Source: Chlorops oryzae (taxonomy: Eukaryota > Arthropoda > Insecta > Diptera > Chloropidae). Taken from it: a DNA stretch of 64,000 bases. The DNA lies in contig CM035806.1 of assembly GCA_020466095.1 (NCBI GenBank), forward strand, positions 165,610,371-165,674,370, in the 5' to 3' direction. Every line of letters starts with the position of its first letter. Within the stretch, counting starts at the first letter, position 1. Below are positions 23,578 to 36,134 of this stretch, in pieces. The position numbers were made by a program, and so were the translations under genes. Below the pieces are notes generated by a model that did not search any database, was not told where the DNA came from, and worked only from the letters and a program-made list of their open reading frames with translations.

Positions 23578-23799
23578 ATGCGTCTCAAAATTGAAATAGC
23601 CATCGTGCTTTTGATGCTGCAAGCCGTTTGGATCCGCTGTAGCTTCGTTGCCATTCATAGTCCTCACACATCGGAGTCGAACGCCGATGTCAGTCGCATT
23701 GGCACTTCTGTTCATCACGAGTTGTCGCAGCAACTGCCAAATAATTCTGGTGACAGTGGCCAGCCTGGAAATACCGATCATTTAAGAGGATTAGGCTAA
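23578..23799 (+). CDS. Small secreted peptide, unrecognised
   Basis: 73 codons from the second ATG. I prefer it to the ATG at 23536 because the TATA box puts transcription start near 23535 and because MRLKIEIAIVLLMLQAVWIRC is then a classical signal peptide at the very N-terminus. The mature part (about 50 residues) is Ser/His/Asn/Gly-rich, has no Cys after the leader and ends DHLRGLG. A terminal Gly would allow amidation, but there is no dibasic cleavage site. A broken inverted copy sits at 1090-1291; there the frame continues 13 codons past this stop, so this stop may be ancestral or a truncation. Single exon, no poly(A) signal identified. Function unknown; a secreted effector or peptide is only a possibility. 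Confidence 0.5.
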   Translation: MRLKIEIAIVLLMLQAVWIRCSFVAIHSPHTSESNADVSRIGTSVHHELSQQLPNNSGDSGQPGNTDHLRGLG

Positions 23800-23829
23800 A
23801 TCGAAAATAGTGAATTTGATGAAAAAATA

Positions 23830-24296
23830 TATCGACTTTTGATTTCCTCTATCATGAGAGGTCTTATTTGTATGCGTATGTGTATGTGTGTGTTCAGTAC
23901 CAAGCCCCAAGTGTAACTTTTTGTTTTTTCTTTTAATTTTGAGCTTAAAATTGAAATTTTTATAAAATAAAATAAGTTGAAACGCTATGAACCAATTTAA
24001 CGGCAAACATTATTCAATCAACGAAATTTGTAAGTTCTTTGTCTTAATTGGATTTTTTCTTTTTCGCTCGGATCTTTGGTAATAAGATCAGCTCCGTAAA
24101 GAAGGCGATGGGCATTAACGTAACTGAGAAGTTTCTGCTAAAGCAAGGCAATTATATTTGACTTTTTAGTGCACTTTTGAAAATTTACAGATGTCCTATA
24201 GTTTGCTTGACAATGTTCGCGAGATGCCCGGATTTTTGCCAGTGGGCTCGAGTGTATTGCTATCTTTAAAGCCATCCTCAATGCCATTTCTTTTTG
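23830..24296. other. No feature seen
   Basis: AT-rich spacer with a short (GT)n near 23875. No exon or repeat boundary. Confidence 0.35.
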
Positions 24297-25079
24297 ATAC
24301 CCGACACACTCTGATAGACCATCCAAAATATATATAGAAATGATCAGTGTCACCAGGAGATTCGATTTAGACATGTCCGTCTGTTTTTATACAGTTTTCT
24401 TATCGAAGGAGTTGAGCTATCTTGACAAAATTAGGTATACGTGCTCACGGAGACATGAGTAAGAATAAGTTCGAGAATGGACCCGATTGGACCATTTTTA
24501 GAAGTGCCTCTAGTACTAGGGTCTATTACGAAAATCACAAAAACTTCTCTAAAACCGGAGTTTTTCAAGATATTTTGATGAAAATTGATATTTGAACATG
24601 TTTAAAGGCACGTTATTTAATTTCAAAAAATTGAAAAAGTGGGCGTGGCATAAAGGCGTTTTTCGAAAATCGTCTCCTACTCTCGAAATTCAAAGGGGAC
24701 TTGAAATTTAGCACTTATGCTTCCTTTGCAGCCATAAACATCCTCCCAAAAAATTTCCTTGATCGGTCCATTTTTAAGGGTACCTCCAGTACTAGGGTCT
24801 GTTCAGAAAAATCCCAAAACTGCCTCAAAATCGGACTTTTTCGCAATATTTCAATAAAACTTAGAATTTGAGCGTATATTTAAGCCTCCGATTGTAATTT
24901 AAAAAAAAAATTGAAAAAGTGGGCATGGCAAAGGGGCAGTTTTCATAAAGAAATCTATGAAAAGTCGGTATATGGGGCCCCTTAGGACCCTAAAAACCTC
25001 TTGAATATTCTTTCTTAGTGGTCCTGTTTTGTGGGCGTGGTTTCAAAATTATTTATACATGTGTGTCTGTGTCGGGTAT
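24297..25079. mobile_element. Interspersed repeat with ATACCCGACACA ends
   Basis: Starts ATACCCGACACA and ends TGTGTCGGGTAT, giving a ~12-bp inverted repeat. The interior holds two related blocks (cctctagtactagggtct / cctccagtactagggtctg) and GTGGGCGTGGC-type strings also seen at 22470 and 34895. Non-coding. Resembles a common fly interspersed repeat class; family not named. Confidence 0.55.
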
Positions 25080-28000
25080 TTTATTGTCAGACTATAACGC
25101 CCTTATTTGTTATAAGTATATATATTTTTTTTGTGTTTTCACTTTTTCTTTGGCTCAATTTAATTAAGCAACAATAAAATAATTTTTTGTTAATTTTTTT
25201 TTTATAATCAAAATTTCTCCTGTGTGTCCTAAAGCTCCTTTTAATTATTTACTGTAAATATTTAATAGAATTTACACCACATTTTCTCCACTTAACCTCA
25301 ATCAACGGCTTTCTAGTGCCCTACACCATTGCGGTTATCCGCAACAACATCCACCAAAGCGGCATGTCACATTCTGAAGACAATACATATTTACGACACA
25401 CACAAAAAACAACAACGCTCTCAGCTCACAACTTGAGTAAATACTCAATTCGCCCCCCTCCGAATCACGAATCAACAAAACATAAACCGTAAGCCCGTTC
25501 CCAAACCTCAACACAAGAGTCATCAAAGCCAAACCATATCAACTGGTAGAAATGTAAGAAGATGAAAAAAAGTACATTCTCAAACTCTGTCCCATTCCGG
25601 CAACTCCAACATCATTCCACTCAACAACACACCACCCACCCCAGCCACCCCAAAAAAACAAAAAAGTTCCAGGCCCCAACGACAGCAGCCAAGGCACGAC
25701 AACATGTCGAAACAGTGCTACGCAAACATTTTACCACTAAATCGAAGACAACAGACTATTATGTGTTGACGCCGTCGTGGCCCACTTGCCCATTGTCAAG
25801 TAGCCCGCACTCCATCCCATACAATCCCACACCGGCCCCACCCCGTCCCGTCCTGCTGTACCCATCCGAGTACCTATGCACGACACCGCTCAGCGGCCAC
25901 AGTGGCGCGTTTTCAATTAGTCGCGCCGATTTGATTTTACACTTAACGATTTTTCGCACTTAATTAGAAGCGAAAGTCGGTCTGGTATGGTCTGTCTACC
26001 TTGCCGTCGTCATCATGCCCTGCGCTGCCCCACTCTGCCGCCGCCGTGCGCCGCCATGCCGTGCCGTGCCTGACATTGAGCCACGACGACAGCCGAAAAC
26101 CATGATTTGATTAAAAGCGAAGATGAATTTTAATTAAAATCCTTTCACAAAAAAGGGTAGCGGGGTGGAAGCGATGAGAATGCCAGTTCAACATTCCCCC
26201 CATTGCGTCAACTCAAGCTTAAGGTGGCCTCTTTTATTTTCTACTGCGGTAAATCGTACGGCAAATACGAACATTCTTCGTATTGAATGGATTTACACCA
26301 ATCACCCTTGCCCTTTCGAAATCAAAGTTTCAAGTGTCTTAATAGAATAAGAGCAAGAGCAAGCGAGAGAGAGAGAGGGAGAGAGAGAGAGAGATAGAAA
26401 GAGAGAGAGAGAGCGAGTTAGGGAGGTATGAAAACTAAAGAGCCAAAGATAGAGAAAGAGAGATTTGCGCTTTGCGGAGTTGAAGAGGCGAATCTTGAGG
26501 AAATTTTTAACTAAAGTGCCTAATCACGAGTGAAGAAACGACAAACGACGAATCGACAGCGTCGAAAATAGCAAGGATCTATAATTTTCGCAATTTCATT
26601 TCATTCATTAATTTATTCAAAATGAGAATTAAAACGAAAGTGGAAGGATGAGACTGAGAATGGAAGCGAGCAGAAAAAGTATGAAGAGGTATATAATTGT
26701 TTTTCGATTCGGGTCGAAATTTTTGGTACTTCCGTTTTAAAAAAAAAAACCCCTCCCCCATTTGAAAGAGAATTTTCGATTTGGTTCTTTAATCCTTGTC
26801 AGGTTGCCAGAAGTGCTGGGGAGTTTTTCACACACATGAAATTTTATTAATTTTTCCATTTGTTGACCGAGTCCCTCGTAAAGGCCAGCAACATCGTCAA
26901 TATGTTTCCCCCTTCACACATATGGACCTACCTAAGCTGGTCCATGTTATTGATGCGACGAGGTGTGCTCATGGTATCGACCTTTCCCGACACTATTACA
27001 GTTTATGATGCCACACCATCATCGTTGGGGGCACAACAGTCTCAGTAAGCTGTTGTTATCGGGACAACCCGGAAACGGCTATCAGATGCGCCATATTTTG
27101 TAGTCTAGGGATGAGTGTCTAAGCAACTGAGTCAAAATGAGAAGTCCTTTATTAAAATTTCCAATTAGAAATATTCAGGACCATTTGCTACTGTTCCGAT
27201 TGAATTTCTTGCTCCGAAAAACAAAGAAATTTTATGAAAATTTGGACATTTTGAGAGGATAACGCAACGGAAAACGTTAACCAGATCTCATTATATCCTT
27301 TTCCATTTCCATTCTGTTATTCTTATCCTAGCTCACTTAAGTCCTCTAGTCCCTAGCTAGCACTGAGATCCTCACTATTTCGTCGTGGCTCGCAGGTACG
27401 TTCGCCAGAGTTGAGATCTTTGGATACTAGTCGATCAATAGTTGGAGAATGGCTCATTATGCACTAATGCATTGAGTCATAGTGGCTTAGTGATGATAGC
27501 ATGACGTTATGAATGTGACCGTTTCGTCTGATGTGACAAATATTTCGCAGTATTCTCATATTTGGTACTCAATCAATTGAACCTGGGACTGTGGAACTCA
27601 TTGTCTAATGATGACTCTAAACGGCAATCGCTTTCAAAGAAGACTTTCGGATTAAATTGAACTTCATCGATGGACCGTTCGATCATTCTATGAATTACCT
27701 CGAGGAAATTTTCGAAGATTTCATCGGACACACTTTTTTTTTCGTTGCCGATGAGCCGATAAACTTTCCACTGAGTCAGGAGGGCCCCTTAACGAAGCCC
27801 TCGAAGTCCCTTGGCATTCAAAACTCTTTGATCCACACATCTCGGGATGTTCCACTCAGCCATTTGGGATGAATTTTTTTGTGTCTATCTGAGGAGCTCG
27901 ACTTTTATTCGAATAAAATATACAATTTCAAAGTATTTATTATTTTCGTTCTCCATTTTCCCCCTTTCTGGCGATAGTTCGTCGTCCCATGCAAAGATCG

Positions 28001-29206
28001 CAGAAGCGAAAATCTTTGATTTCATCTCCACCATTCGAATTGCTTTTGATCATTCTTGGAGCACACTCAAAATCGAAATTCAAATCAAAACTTTTTCGAA
28101 CTCAATTCGCCCGATTCCTCGGTTGACCGATCAAAATCGGCCGCCGCGAGGGAACGCGCTTTTAACTCACTTGATCTCGCGGAGCGGAGGGTAAATTTTT
28201 AATCGACCGTGCGTTTTTTTTAATGACTTTGTTCGCTGAAATTTTCAGACATTAAATCAGTTTAATCATTTTTCCTTCTGATCATTTGAAAATCCCGCAA
28301 AACACTTCGCTTTTGCCTCTCGATGGCGGGTTTTTATTGTTTGCACTGTTTGCGAAATTTGTTCCGCTTATCGTTAGAAATGTTTCGAGCAATCCAAGGG
28401 CATCCAACAAATGTGAATCATACATACATACATACATAAATACATACATTCATATATACATACATATTTCAATTCGGCTGAATGATATTCGATAAAAGGA
28501 ATCCATAGAAGTGGCAGGCAATGAAACAATCATGACGAACTTATTAAATTTTGCCCTCGCAAGGACAATCAATGATTTTGAACTTTCTATCAGCTTTAAA
28601 TATATGAATCAAAAAAATGAATAGTAAAAAAAAAAGCATGTTCTCCATAGCCCTAAATGAAGTTAACGGCTTTCCGCTTAGAGGCGTTCCGGCGGCTTTT
28701 CAAATTCTCGCATTCCCATAACGAGCAATGAATCGAAGTGGCACGCCATAAATAATTTAGCACAATGAATATTATTGCGCTCGAATATATACATACACAG
28801 ATAATGGGAACGACACGCCAGGACAGCGCTCACAAGGACTGGTGCAAGGACAACGTACTATTCTCGCCGTTCTCGGATGCTGCCAAAACGCATAACAATC
28901 AAAGCGAAGACAATAGAAACAAAAGCACCAACTTCTCGCAATGTAAAGAAAAAAAAATGGGAAATTCTGATTTCAAATTTCAAATGAAAAGCGAACGGCA
29001 AAGAAAAAACAAAATAAAAAACACACACACACAAGGTTTTTCAAAAAAAAAATTTATATAGGAAATAAGCAGTCAAGTCCCTAATTTGCGGTCACTTCCG
29101 TATCCTGTCAATTCTTGCATCCGAATACAATCGAATCTTAACCTAAGTTCGCATTTCGAAGGTTCCACTGTCCATGAAAATTTCCCTTCGTACAATCATA
29201 TGTATA
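25080..29206. other. Long unique non-coding stretch
   Basis: No supported gene. 25600-26100 is C-rich and contains a 133-codon frame (25562-25963) without family resemblance or flanking signals. 26347-26415 is a GA microsatellite. 28425-28475 is CATA-rich. Blocks at 25910-26150 and 28640-28790 have TAAT/ATTA-rich, balanced sequence reminiscent of enhancer DNA near developmental genes, which is inference only. Confidence 0.35.
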
Positions 29207-29926
29207 CAGGGTGTTCCATACTCGATGGAACAAAAAAAAGGAGGTGATAGGGGGGGGTCCAGACGGACCAAAAATCGTATGGCAGGTCGCAAATGCACCC
29301 CTGAGGAGTTACATGCAATATTTTGGTTTTTTCACTGGTGCTCCTCACTTACAGGCCGTAAATTCAAAATCACATATGATATGAAAAGCTTGGCGGTTTT
29401 CCGTTAACACTGCATGCTACGATTTTAAATAATTCAACTCCGTTTTCTCTGGTACTACCATCTAAGCCTAAAATAGTGTAATTTTGGCATTTAAAGTGAT
29501 TTAATTCAAAAGAAATACGATCGAGCCTCTTTTTTTTTTACTCTTTTCGAAAACTTTGAGTTTTTCTCTTCAATTTGATGACCATGGTTGCTAAAGAAAA
29601 AGTTTCACAATCAATGCAAAACTAAGGTTTGAAAAGAATTATTTTGTATTTTTGACTCCCAGTAAAGTTATTTTAATCAAATTTATTGAGCACACTTTTA
29701 GGCAGTATGAGAAAAAGAAAAATCTAAGAAATTTAAAAATTTCTGAATAGCGTTTTAGATTTACATATCCGCCTAAAAGTATGCTCACCAATTTAGTCGC
29801 ATTCTTTCCGCGCCTCTAGCTCCTTACGAGTGCAAGATGTACCCCCCTTTCCATACAAATTTTTGCTGGTATGGGTTGCCCCTATCACCTCCTTTTTTTT
29901 TGATCTATTGAGTATGGAACACCCTG
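29207..29926. mobile_element. TIR family H, TA-flanked MITE, 720 bp
   Basis: Begins CAGGGTGTTCCATACTC and ends with its inverse, with about 48 bp of near-identical inverted termini and TA on both sides. Non-coding. Tc1/mariner-type by target duplication. A related fragment (gcacccctgaggagtta) is at 42920-42940. Confidence 0.85.
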
Positions 29927-30110
29927 TATATGTGTAGTTGGAAAAAAAAAAGGGAAATTATGCCTTGAAAACTTTTATACCCTACGGACATTCGATTTTT
30001 TTTTGGTAGGTATTGTCTCTCAGAGGTAATTAAAAGCTTCCACTCAAGATGTTCTTCAATTTCGATAAGTTTTCTCGAGAATCGATAATGCACTCGCCAG
30101 ACAATGTATA

Positions 30111-30303
30111 TGGGTATTTCTAGAAAAAATTAAACTTTTTGTCACGTCCGAACATATCTAATTGCCTTTCTGATCGGCATAAAGTATAAAAATCCGGAAG
30201 AGCTGCACGATAATAATTAGAAAAACAATTACCATTTTCCACATTCTTCAATTCGGGACTTAAAATTGATAAAGTAACTGTCACGTCCGTTTGGAAATAC
30301 CCA
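30111..30303. mobile_element. 193-bp MITE, TGGGTATTTC ends, copy 1
   Basis: Starts TGGGTATTTC, ends GGAAATACCCA, flanked by TA. A CACGTCCG string lies near each end. Two further copies are at 32820-33022 and 34468-34673. Confidence 0.85.
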
Positions 30304-32061
30304 TATACAAATGCCGATATCGCGATGGTAGCGAAAATTGATCTACCAATTTTTGTGACTTGTCTAATCGATGGCTAAGCATGGGTTACATGAAAACTTT
30401 GGCTATGTTTTTATCGCTTTTTATCTTCGTATCGTTATCAAATGCATTCATATTGAGAATTCTGTGGCATATCTTTTCACTTTGAATCGATGCTGCCAAT
30501 AGATTGGTGGTAGTTTTCCCTTGGGGACTTTCGCAAAAATCCCTCTTGATATGTTTTCCATCGGAAGATGGTTACTTAAAAAAAAGTCCTTTTGAAAAAT
30601 AATTGGGGTGGGGGAAAAAAAGGAACATGAAAATGAGAAAATTTCCACAATCTGGCATCACTATGACTATGATATCCTTTCGAGCATTTTTCGAATAAGC
30701 CATCGCCGCGTTACAAGGTACTCTCGCTCCGATGAGATATCTTTGTAGAGTATCTTTTATGCAAAGCATACATACATAAGTATGTGCATATATATCAACG
30801 AAATACGGGAAAAATAAGAAAGCGAAAATGGAAGATGAAAAGAAAAAATATCCTACATACATACATACATATATTTAATCGGAAAAAGGAAAAATAAAAT
30901 TCATATAGACAACTTCAGATAGGTTCGCAGTCACGTGCAATGCAAAAGCCATTCATAAAAAAGTTTTTGGCCCTTGTTTCCCCCCACCAGCCGCCGCCTG
31001 CTGGCGATTCCATTTCGTTTCGTATCATTCGTTCGTTTGTTTGACTGTTTAGTTTTCGGTTTCTTTGTTTGTCCATTTGTTTGTTCATTTATTTGTCAGT
31101 TGAAGCTCGTGCGCCATTGTCTCTTGGTTTTTCATAAACAGTTTTCCATATAAAGCCATTAAAACCAATGAATGCGGTGTAAAGCGCAAACAAAACTCAC
31201 ATTCGAGCGCAAACAAAGATGAAATGCTGGCTATCCGGCCGGGGCTGCATGGAATGGATTGGAATCGAATGGAAGGCATAGAGTCGCAACGGATCGGAAT
31301 GGCTCGGAATGGCTCGGGAACGGAACGAAATGAGCTGAAAATTAAAAGCGCACAGCTTTTCAAAAAAAAAAAAAAAAAAAAAAACTGAATGAATAAGAAG
31401 AAAGAAATAGAAATAGTCCAAACAAAAAGTGTTCTGAAAGTCAGTGACCAGTGACCAGCACTTTTTTTTGGAATAACGCCTCCACTTTTATATCGTTTCT
31501 ATCTATTTTACTATCGTACAACTTTTCTAGCAAAGTGCATATAGAATGTATGCAAATATGAAAATTTTGCCCAAATATGGTGGAGGATATCCTCCATATT
31601 CATTTCGATGTCTTTGAATGGGTCATCACAATATGATCTACCATAGTTCTTTGGTTTCTCTTTAAATTTTCTGCAAGAAACTACATACATATGTATGTAT
31701 TTCGAAATGGGTACTTACCCAGCCGGAAATCTTGTCATAAATGACCAATTCATTAATTTTTTCACCAAGGTTATCAAGGGGAAAATTTGAGTACTTCTCA
31801 ATTGCAATGGCATTGTCATCGAGAAGAAATGTTATTCATCGCAACTCCAATGGCATTGTCATCGATAGAGGTATCGATACGACGGAGTAGATCTACTCCA
31901 CTTTCGATGACTAACTCGTGACATATGCTCTTATGACTGCCAATGCCGCTTATGTGTTAATTTCATTAGAAGTTTGGTGTATAATCAGGAGGAGTCGCGG
32001 CTCTATGTCTTACTGAAATCATTGATTGTTTCACCGGGACATTTCCGGCTGGGTATACATA
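30304..32061. other. No recognised gene; simple repeats
   Basis: CATA microsatellites (30768-30870), a GGAAT/GGCTC short repeat (31245-31325), a pure A run (31362-31384) and unique DNA. No exon with supported ends. Confidence 0.35.
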
Positions 32062-33169
32062 CACGCAGAGAAAAAATATCACATACCCAATTATATTTTG
32101 CAGGCATTACATTTGTAATTGGGTATGAGGTAATTATATTTTCATAATTACGTCCAATTAAATATCTAATCGCCTGCAATGATATATGTAATTGTATCGA
32201 ATTATATACATACATACAAACCATACATAACTATATATGTCACTCAGGAGCCGTTTCCATTTTGGGCTCTTTTCACCACGGTCTTGGGTACCCACCAAAA
32301 TGAGAATTTTTCACTTAGGTACTCACAAAAAGTATTTCTCTCTCGCTCTTTTTTTTCCTGGCGAGTAACATCTCTTTCTAACTGGCGTGAAACGTCCCGC
32401 ACAATATCTATGAGAGTGACATATATGGTCATATGTGATACAAACGCGTTATGGCATGATTTGGTGAAAAAGTTCAACTGTGGTGAACCACGCCATAAGC
32501 CGAGTGTTGTGGTGAACCACGTAATAGAATGTTGTAGCCAACGATAGTTTTGGCCAAGTCATATAGTTCTATATGTTCTCCACGATTGGGCGGAATATAT
32601 TTCACCACATCATATTCGTGCTCCACCTGCCCCTTGGAGTTCCTAAGGATTTTGAAAATTTAATCACGTTACTTACGATCGAAATTATAAACCATTTGAG
32701 AAATATAAGAACAAACTGTAAAATAAATGCAATCACATACTCGTATATAATTGCACCAATGCTTTAAATTGTAAAAGTAATCAAATGTAATTACATATGT
32801 GTCAGAACGCAATTACATATGGGTATTTCTAGAAAAAAGTAAACTTTTGTCACGTCCGAACATATCTAATTGCCTTTCTGATCGGCATAAAATTTTCATA
32901 AGTATAAAATTCCGGAAGAACTGCACGATAATAGTTAGAAACAAAATTACCATTTTTCCACATTCTTACAATTCGGGACTTAAAATTGATAAAGTACTGT
33001 CACGTCCGTTTGGAAAATTCAATATATAAAATTTAAATGCAATTATTAAGTGATTTGGTTAGATTTCATTTTTCGATGTATTGTTATATTAATAATGCAA
33101 TCGGGGCAAGGCTCCAATCGCATATGTTATTGGTTCCAATTATATTTCGGGCACTTATTTCTCTCCGTG
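32062..33169. mobile_element. TIR element, CACGCAGAGAAA ends, TA-flanked, 1108 bp
   Basis: Starts CACGCAGAGAAAAAATATC and ends ...TTATTTCTCTCCGTG followed by TA. Subterminal DNA repeats aattaca/taattg words. A 203-bp MITE is nested inside it. No transposase frame. Confidence 0.75.
32820..33022. mobile_element. TGGGTATTTC MITE, copy 2, nested
   Basis: Same sequence as 30111-30303 with a decayed right terminus (GGAAAATTCAATA in place of GGAAATACCCATA). It sits within the element at 32062-33169, so it arrived later. Confidence 0.75.
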
Positions 33170-33705
33170 TACCTGCATATAATTATAACTATTCGAGGAC
33201 CATTGAACTTTTTTAATCTTGAACCCCAAACCAAATCAATTGAATACACTTTTGCAAAACAACTTTTTGAATATGATAGACCATTTGCCACGCCCATTTT
33301 TTTCAATTTTTGAAACCTAGTTCATTGAAATGAAAATGATTGTGAAAATTAATTCTTGAAAAATATCGAAAAAATTTGCGTTTTCTGTTTTGGTTGCATA
33401 CAGTAGAACCTAGAACTGGAAGTACATACCAGAAAAATTAGTCATTTTCGAGATGTGTTCTTTTTTCAAAAAAATAAAAAAATTTTCGCGTGGAATCTCG
33501 TCATTTCATTGTATAACATAAAGAAGTATTTCAGTATTTCTTTTGAATTTTTTGAATGACATTTAGAGGTCGCTACCAGCGTTCAAAGTTTTCCCTTACA
33601 AACTCAATAAAAGCTTTTGTTGGATTCATAAAAAATGTTTAAAAATAACACAGGTAAAGCAAGGCAATGGATTTTGAAGCATTTTGGTTAGATTTCAGTT
33701 TGGCT

Positions 33706-34342
33706 CAGGGATGGGCAAAATGGGAAAATACATCGATATATATCGTATCGATTTATTTAAAAAGCATCGAAATTGAAACGATACTATCGGGGAAGAAATA
33801 TCGACTTTTCGATATATCGACATTATAAATACCAATTAAAATGACTATTGTACTAAAATACAGTACAGTGTAACTTCTGCTTAAGGAGAACCCTCCTAAG
33901 CGGACACTACTCTAAAACGGACAGATTTCAGGAATTTGTGCTTGTGCTCCTGCTTCTCAAATCTTTCCTTTTAAGCGTACACCTCTGTTAAGCGGACAGA
34001 TCTTTCGGTCCCGTAGGTTGTTGCTTAAGACAGAGTACACTGTACATATTTTAGACAAAATTGGAGTGTACAAAAGGACGTTTTCGAGTTCTCAGATAGA
34101 ATGATAAGATATGATACGAAAAGATAAGACACGAAGGATTAAAATGCCGCTATATATCCAAGAGAAATACGTGTGAAGCACATGTTTACAACGACAGACA
34201 TATACAAAATATCGCTTTCGATGTCGGGAAAAGTATATCGATGTACGATACATCGCCGAGGAAAAATATCAGTATAAATTTTCGATATATCGTTTTAAAA
34301 ACATCGATATTTTGATATATCGATATTTTTTGCCCATTCCTA
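33706..34342. mobile_element. hAT-type non-autonomous element with 8-bp target duplication, 637 bp
   Basis: Ends CAGGGATGGGCAAAA and TTTTTTGCCCATTCCTA, flanked by GTTTGGCT at 33698-33705 and 34343-34350. Eight-base duplications and CAGGG ends are hAT features. The arms are full of atcgat/cgatat words. A pogo-like MITE is nested inside. Confidence 0.85.
33866..34042. mobile_element. Pogo-like MITE, 177 bp, nested in the hAT element
   Basis: Begins CAGTGTAACTTCTGCTTAAG and ends ...CAGAGTACACTG, with TA on both sides and repeated 'aagcggaca' words. The same ends cap the giant palindrome at 57140-59429. Confidence 0.75.
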
Positions 34343-34467
34343 GTTTGGCTAAAAATATGAAAATTATCGAAAAAAACTTCCATCACGTCAAAACGAGTTT
34401 CAAGAAAATCCCTTTGAGATACGCGATGTTGAAAATGTATCTACTAAAATGCACGTAAATCGTCATA

Positions 34468-34673
34468 TGGGCATTTCCAAACGGACGCGACACTTAAATG
34501 AGCAATTTTAAGTCCCGAATTCAAGTATGTGGTAAATAGTACTTTTATTTCTCAATACTTTCGTGCAGCTTATGCGGACTTTTATATTTTTCAAAGTTTC
34601 TATGCAGTCCCGAATGGCAATCAGCTACAATATACGGACGCGACAAAAAGTTTACTTTTTCTGGAAATGCCAA
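34468..34673. mobile_element. TGGGTATTTC MITE, copy 3 (diverged)
   Basis: Starts TGGGCATTTCC and ends GGAAATGCCAA between TA dinucleotides. The interior shares aagtcccgaattc and cggacgcgacaaaaagttta with the other copies but is in inverse orientation and diverged. Confidence 0.75.
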
Positions 34674-35580
34674 TATATGTATGTAATTCGTATGAAATTA
34701 GTGTAATTTTATTCCATGAATTTCAATACTTTTATCATTTTTTCTTTGGCAATGCTGGACCGGGATTTTTTTTTTTTTTTGTGTTAAATGCACATTTAAA
34801 ATTTACATATAAATTACCATTCATCAATATTTTATACAAATTTTCATATGGCTTTGGGAAGTTCATAAGTCCTCTACACAACAAATTTGATTGGGCGTGG
34901 CACAAAAAAAGTGGGCTTGCCAGCATATCGATGTTAAATTCGTCCAATTTTCTAACACAACACTAAGAGCTCTTCTGAATTTGAAGTCTGTAGGTCAAAA
35001 AATGTGAAATTGGAGTCACCCCTTCATATGGAGGGTGGGTGTTGGGGTGGTTTGATTTCCATAATTTTTTTTTTTTTCAAATTTGCATACATGTATGCAA
35101 AGAAACGTCCATGCTGTTATTTCATTGCTCTATAGAGTAAAAACTCCTTCTATTTTCGGCCGCCAGATGTATGGAGACGCGACACTGTGCGCCGCCGATT
35201 AAAAGAATTGATTAAAAGCGTTCAATGTTCTTAGTTCTTAGTCACGTTAACTTAAGTTAACTACTTAAGCTAGCTGATAAATTATGATAAGGGAACAGAA
35301 AATCAAAACACTTTCATAAATTCAATTATTGAAAATTGTCAAAACGTTGTACATAATCACCCGATTTATCTGACTTTATTAAAAGACCTATTAAATGTGC
35401 TCTACTGAAGTATGCGATAAGAATTTCCAACGAGTTCGCGATAAGACTCGAATGACAAAGAAAAAAAGAGAAGAAGAAACAAAAAGCTTAAAAAGTCTGA
35501 CTGTCATAAAAATAAAACTACTGCGTTTAAAATTATTTAGGCCAATAAATATATTCGAGTGTTGCGATTTATTATCGATT
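34674..35580. other. No recognised gene
   Basis: AT-rich. Includes a gggcgtggcacaaaaaaa string shared with 22470 and two T-runs. Nothing coding can be defended. Confidence 0.35.
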
Positions 35581-36134
35581 CCCTGCAGGAAGCCTGTCGG
35601 CACATGACCCAATGTCTACAATGAGTCAATAGGTATAGCTCATCTCTGTCGACCATGTCAACAAGAAGTCAATATATTTAACTTTTGTGAGTTTTTGCTG
35701 CAGTGAATGCGATAGAAACAATCAACGAGGTTTCTACAGCTAAATTTCATTCATTTAACATATTTGCTGAACACATCTCAGAGGCCCCAATAGTATAGAG
35801 CATGCGTTCTCGACCAGCAGTATGAAAGTTCCCGGTTCAAACCACAGCAAAGAACCCGCGAGATTCAGAGCTCAAGGCAAGCACTCAACGCATTGAGCCA
35901 CCATAGGCACACGAACGGCTCCTGCTATTGACGTACTAAAATAAATGCCTTCATAATGGTTCCCTCGTCAATAGCATGTCTATTGTTTGTCTCCACTATT
36001 GGTGCTTTTGCAATGACAAGCAATGTTATTTGTCTATAGCGGTTTGCATTGCGAAGGGCATAACTGGTCAATAGTACTGTTGACGCGGACAGTAGAAAAA
36101 GAGTATAGATTCACTACTGTCATTTCCTGCAGCG
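35581..36134. mobile_element. TIR family A, copy 2 (inverted), 554 bp
   Basis: Begins CCCTGCAGGAAGCCTGTCGG, the inverse of the right end of copy 1, and ends in the inverse of CGCTGCAGGAAATG. Much of the interior is collinear with copy 1 on the opposite strand. One tRNA-like module is retained. Confidence 0.8.
35831..35908 (-). repeat. tRNA-like module in family A copy 2
   Basis: Inverse of the module at 8583-8662: TGGCTCAATGCGTTGAGTGC, then GCGGGTTC. No tRNA acceptor stem. Confidence 0.5.

Noticed and set aside
25562..25963. 133-codon Pro/Thr/His-rich frame
   Set aside because: C-rich composition explains the open frame; no domain, promoter or splice evidence. The complementary strand is also partly open.
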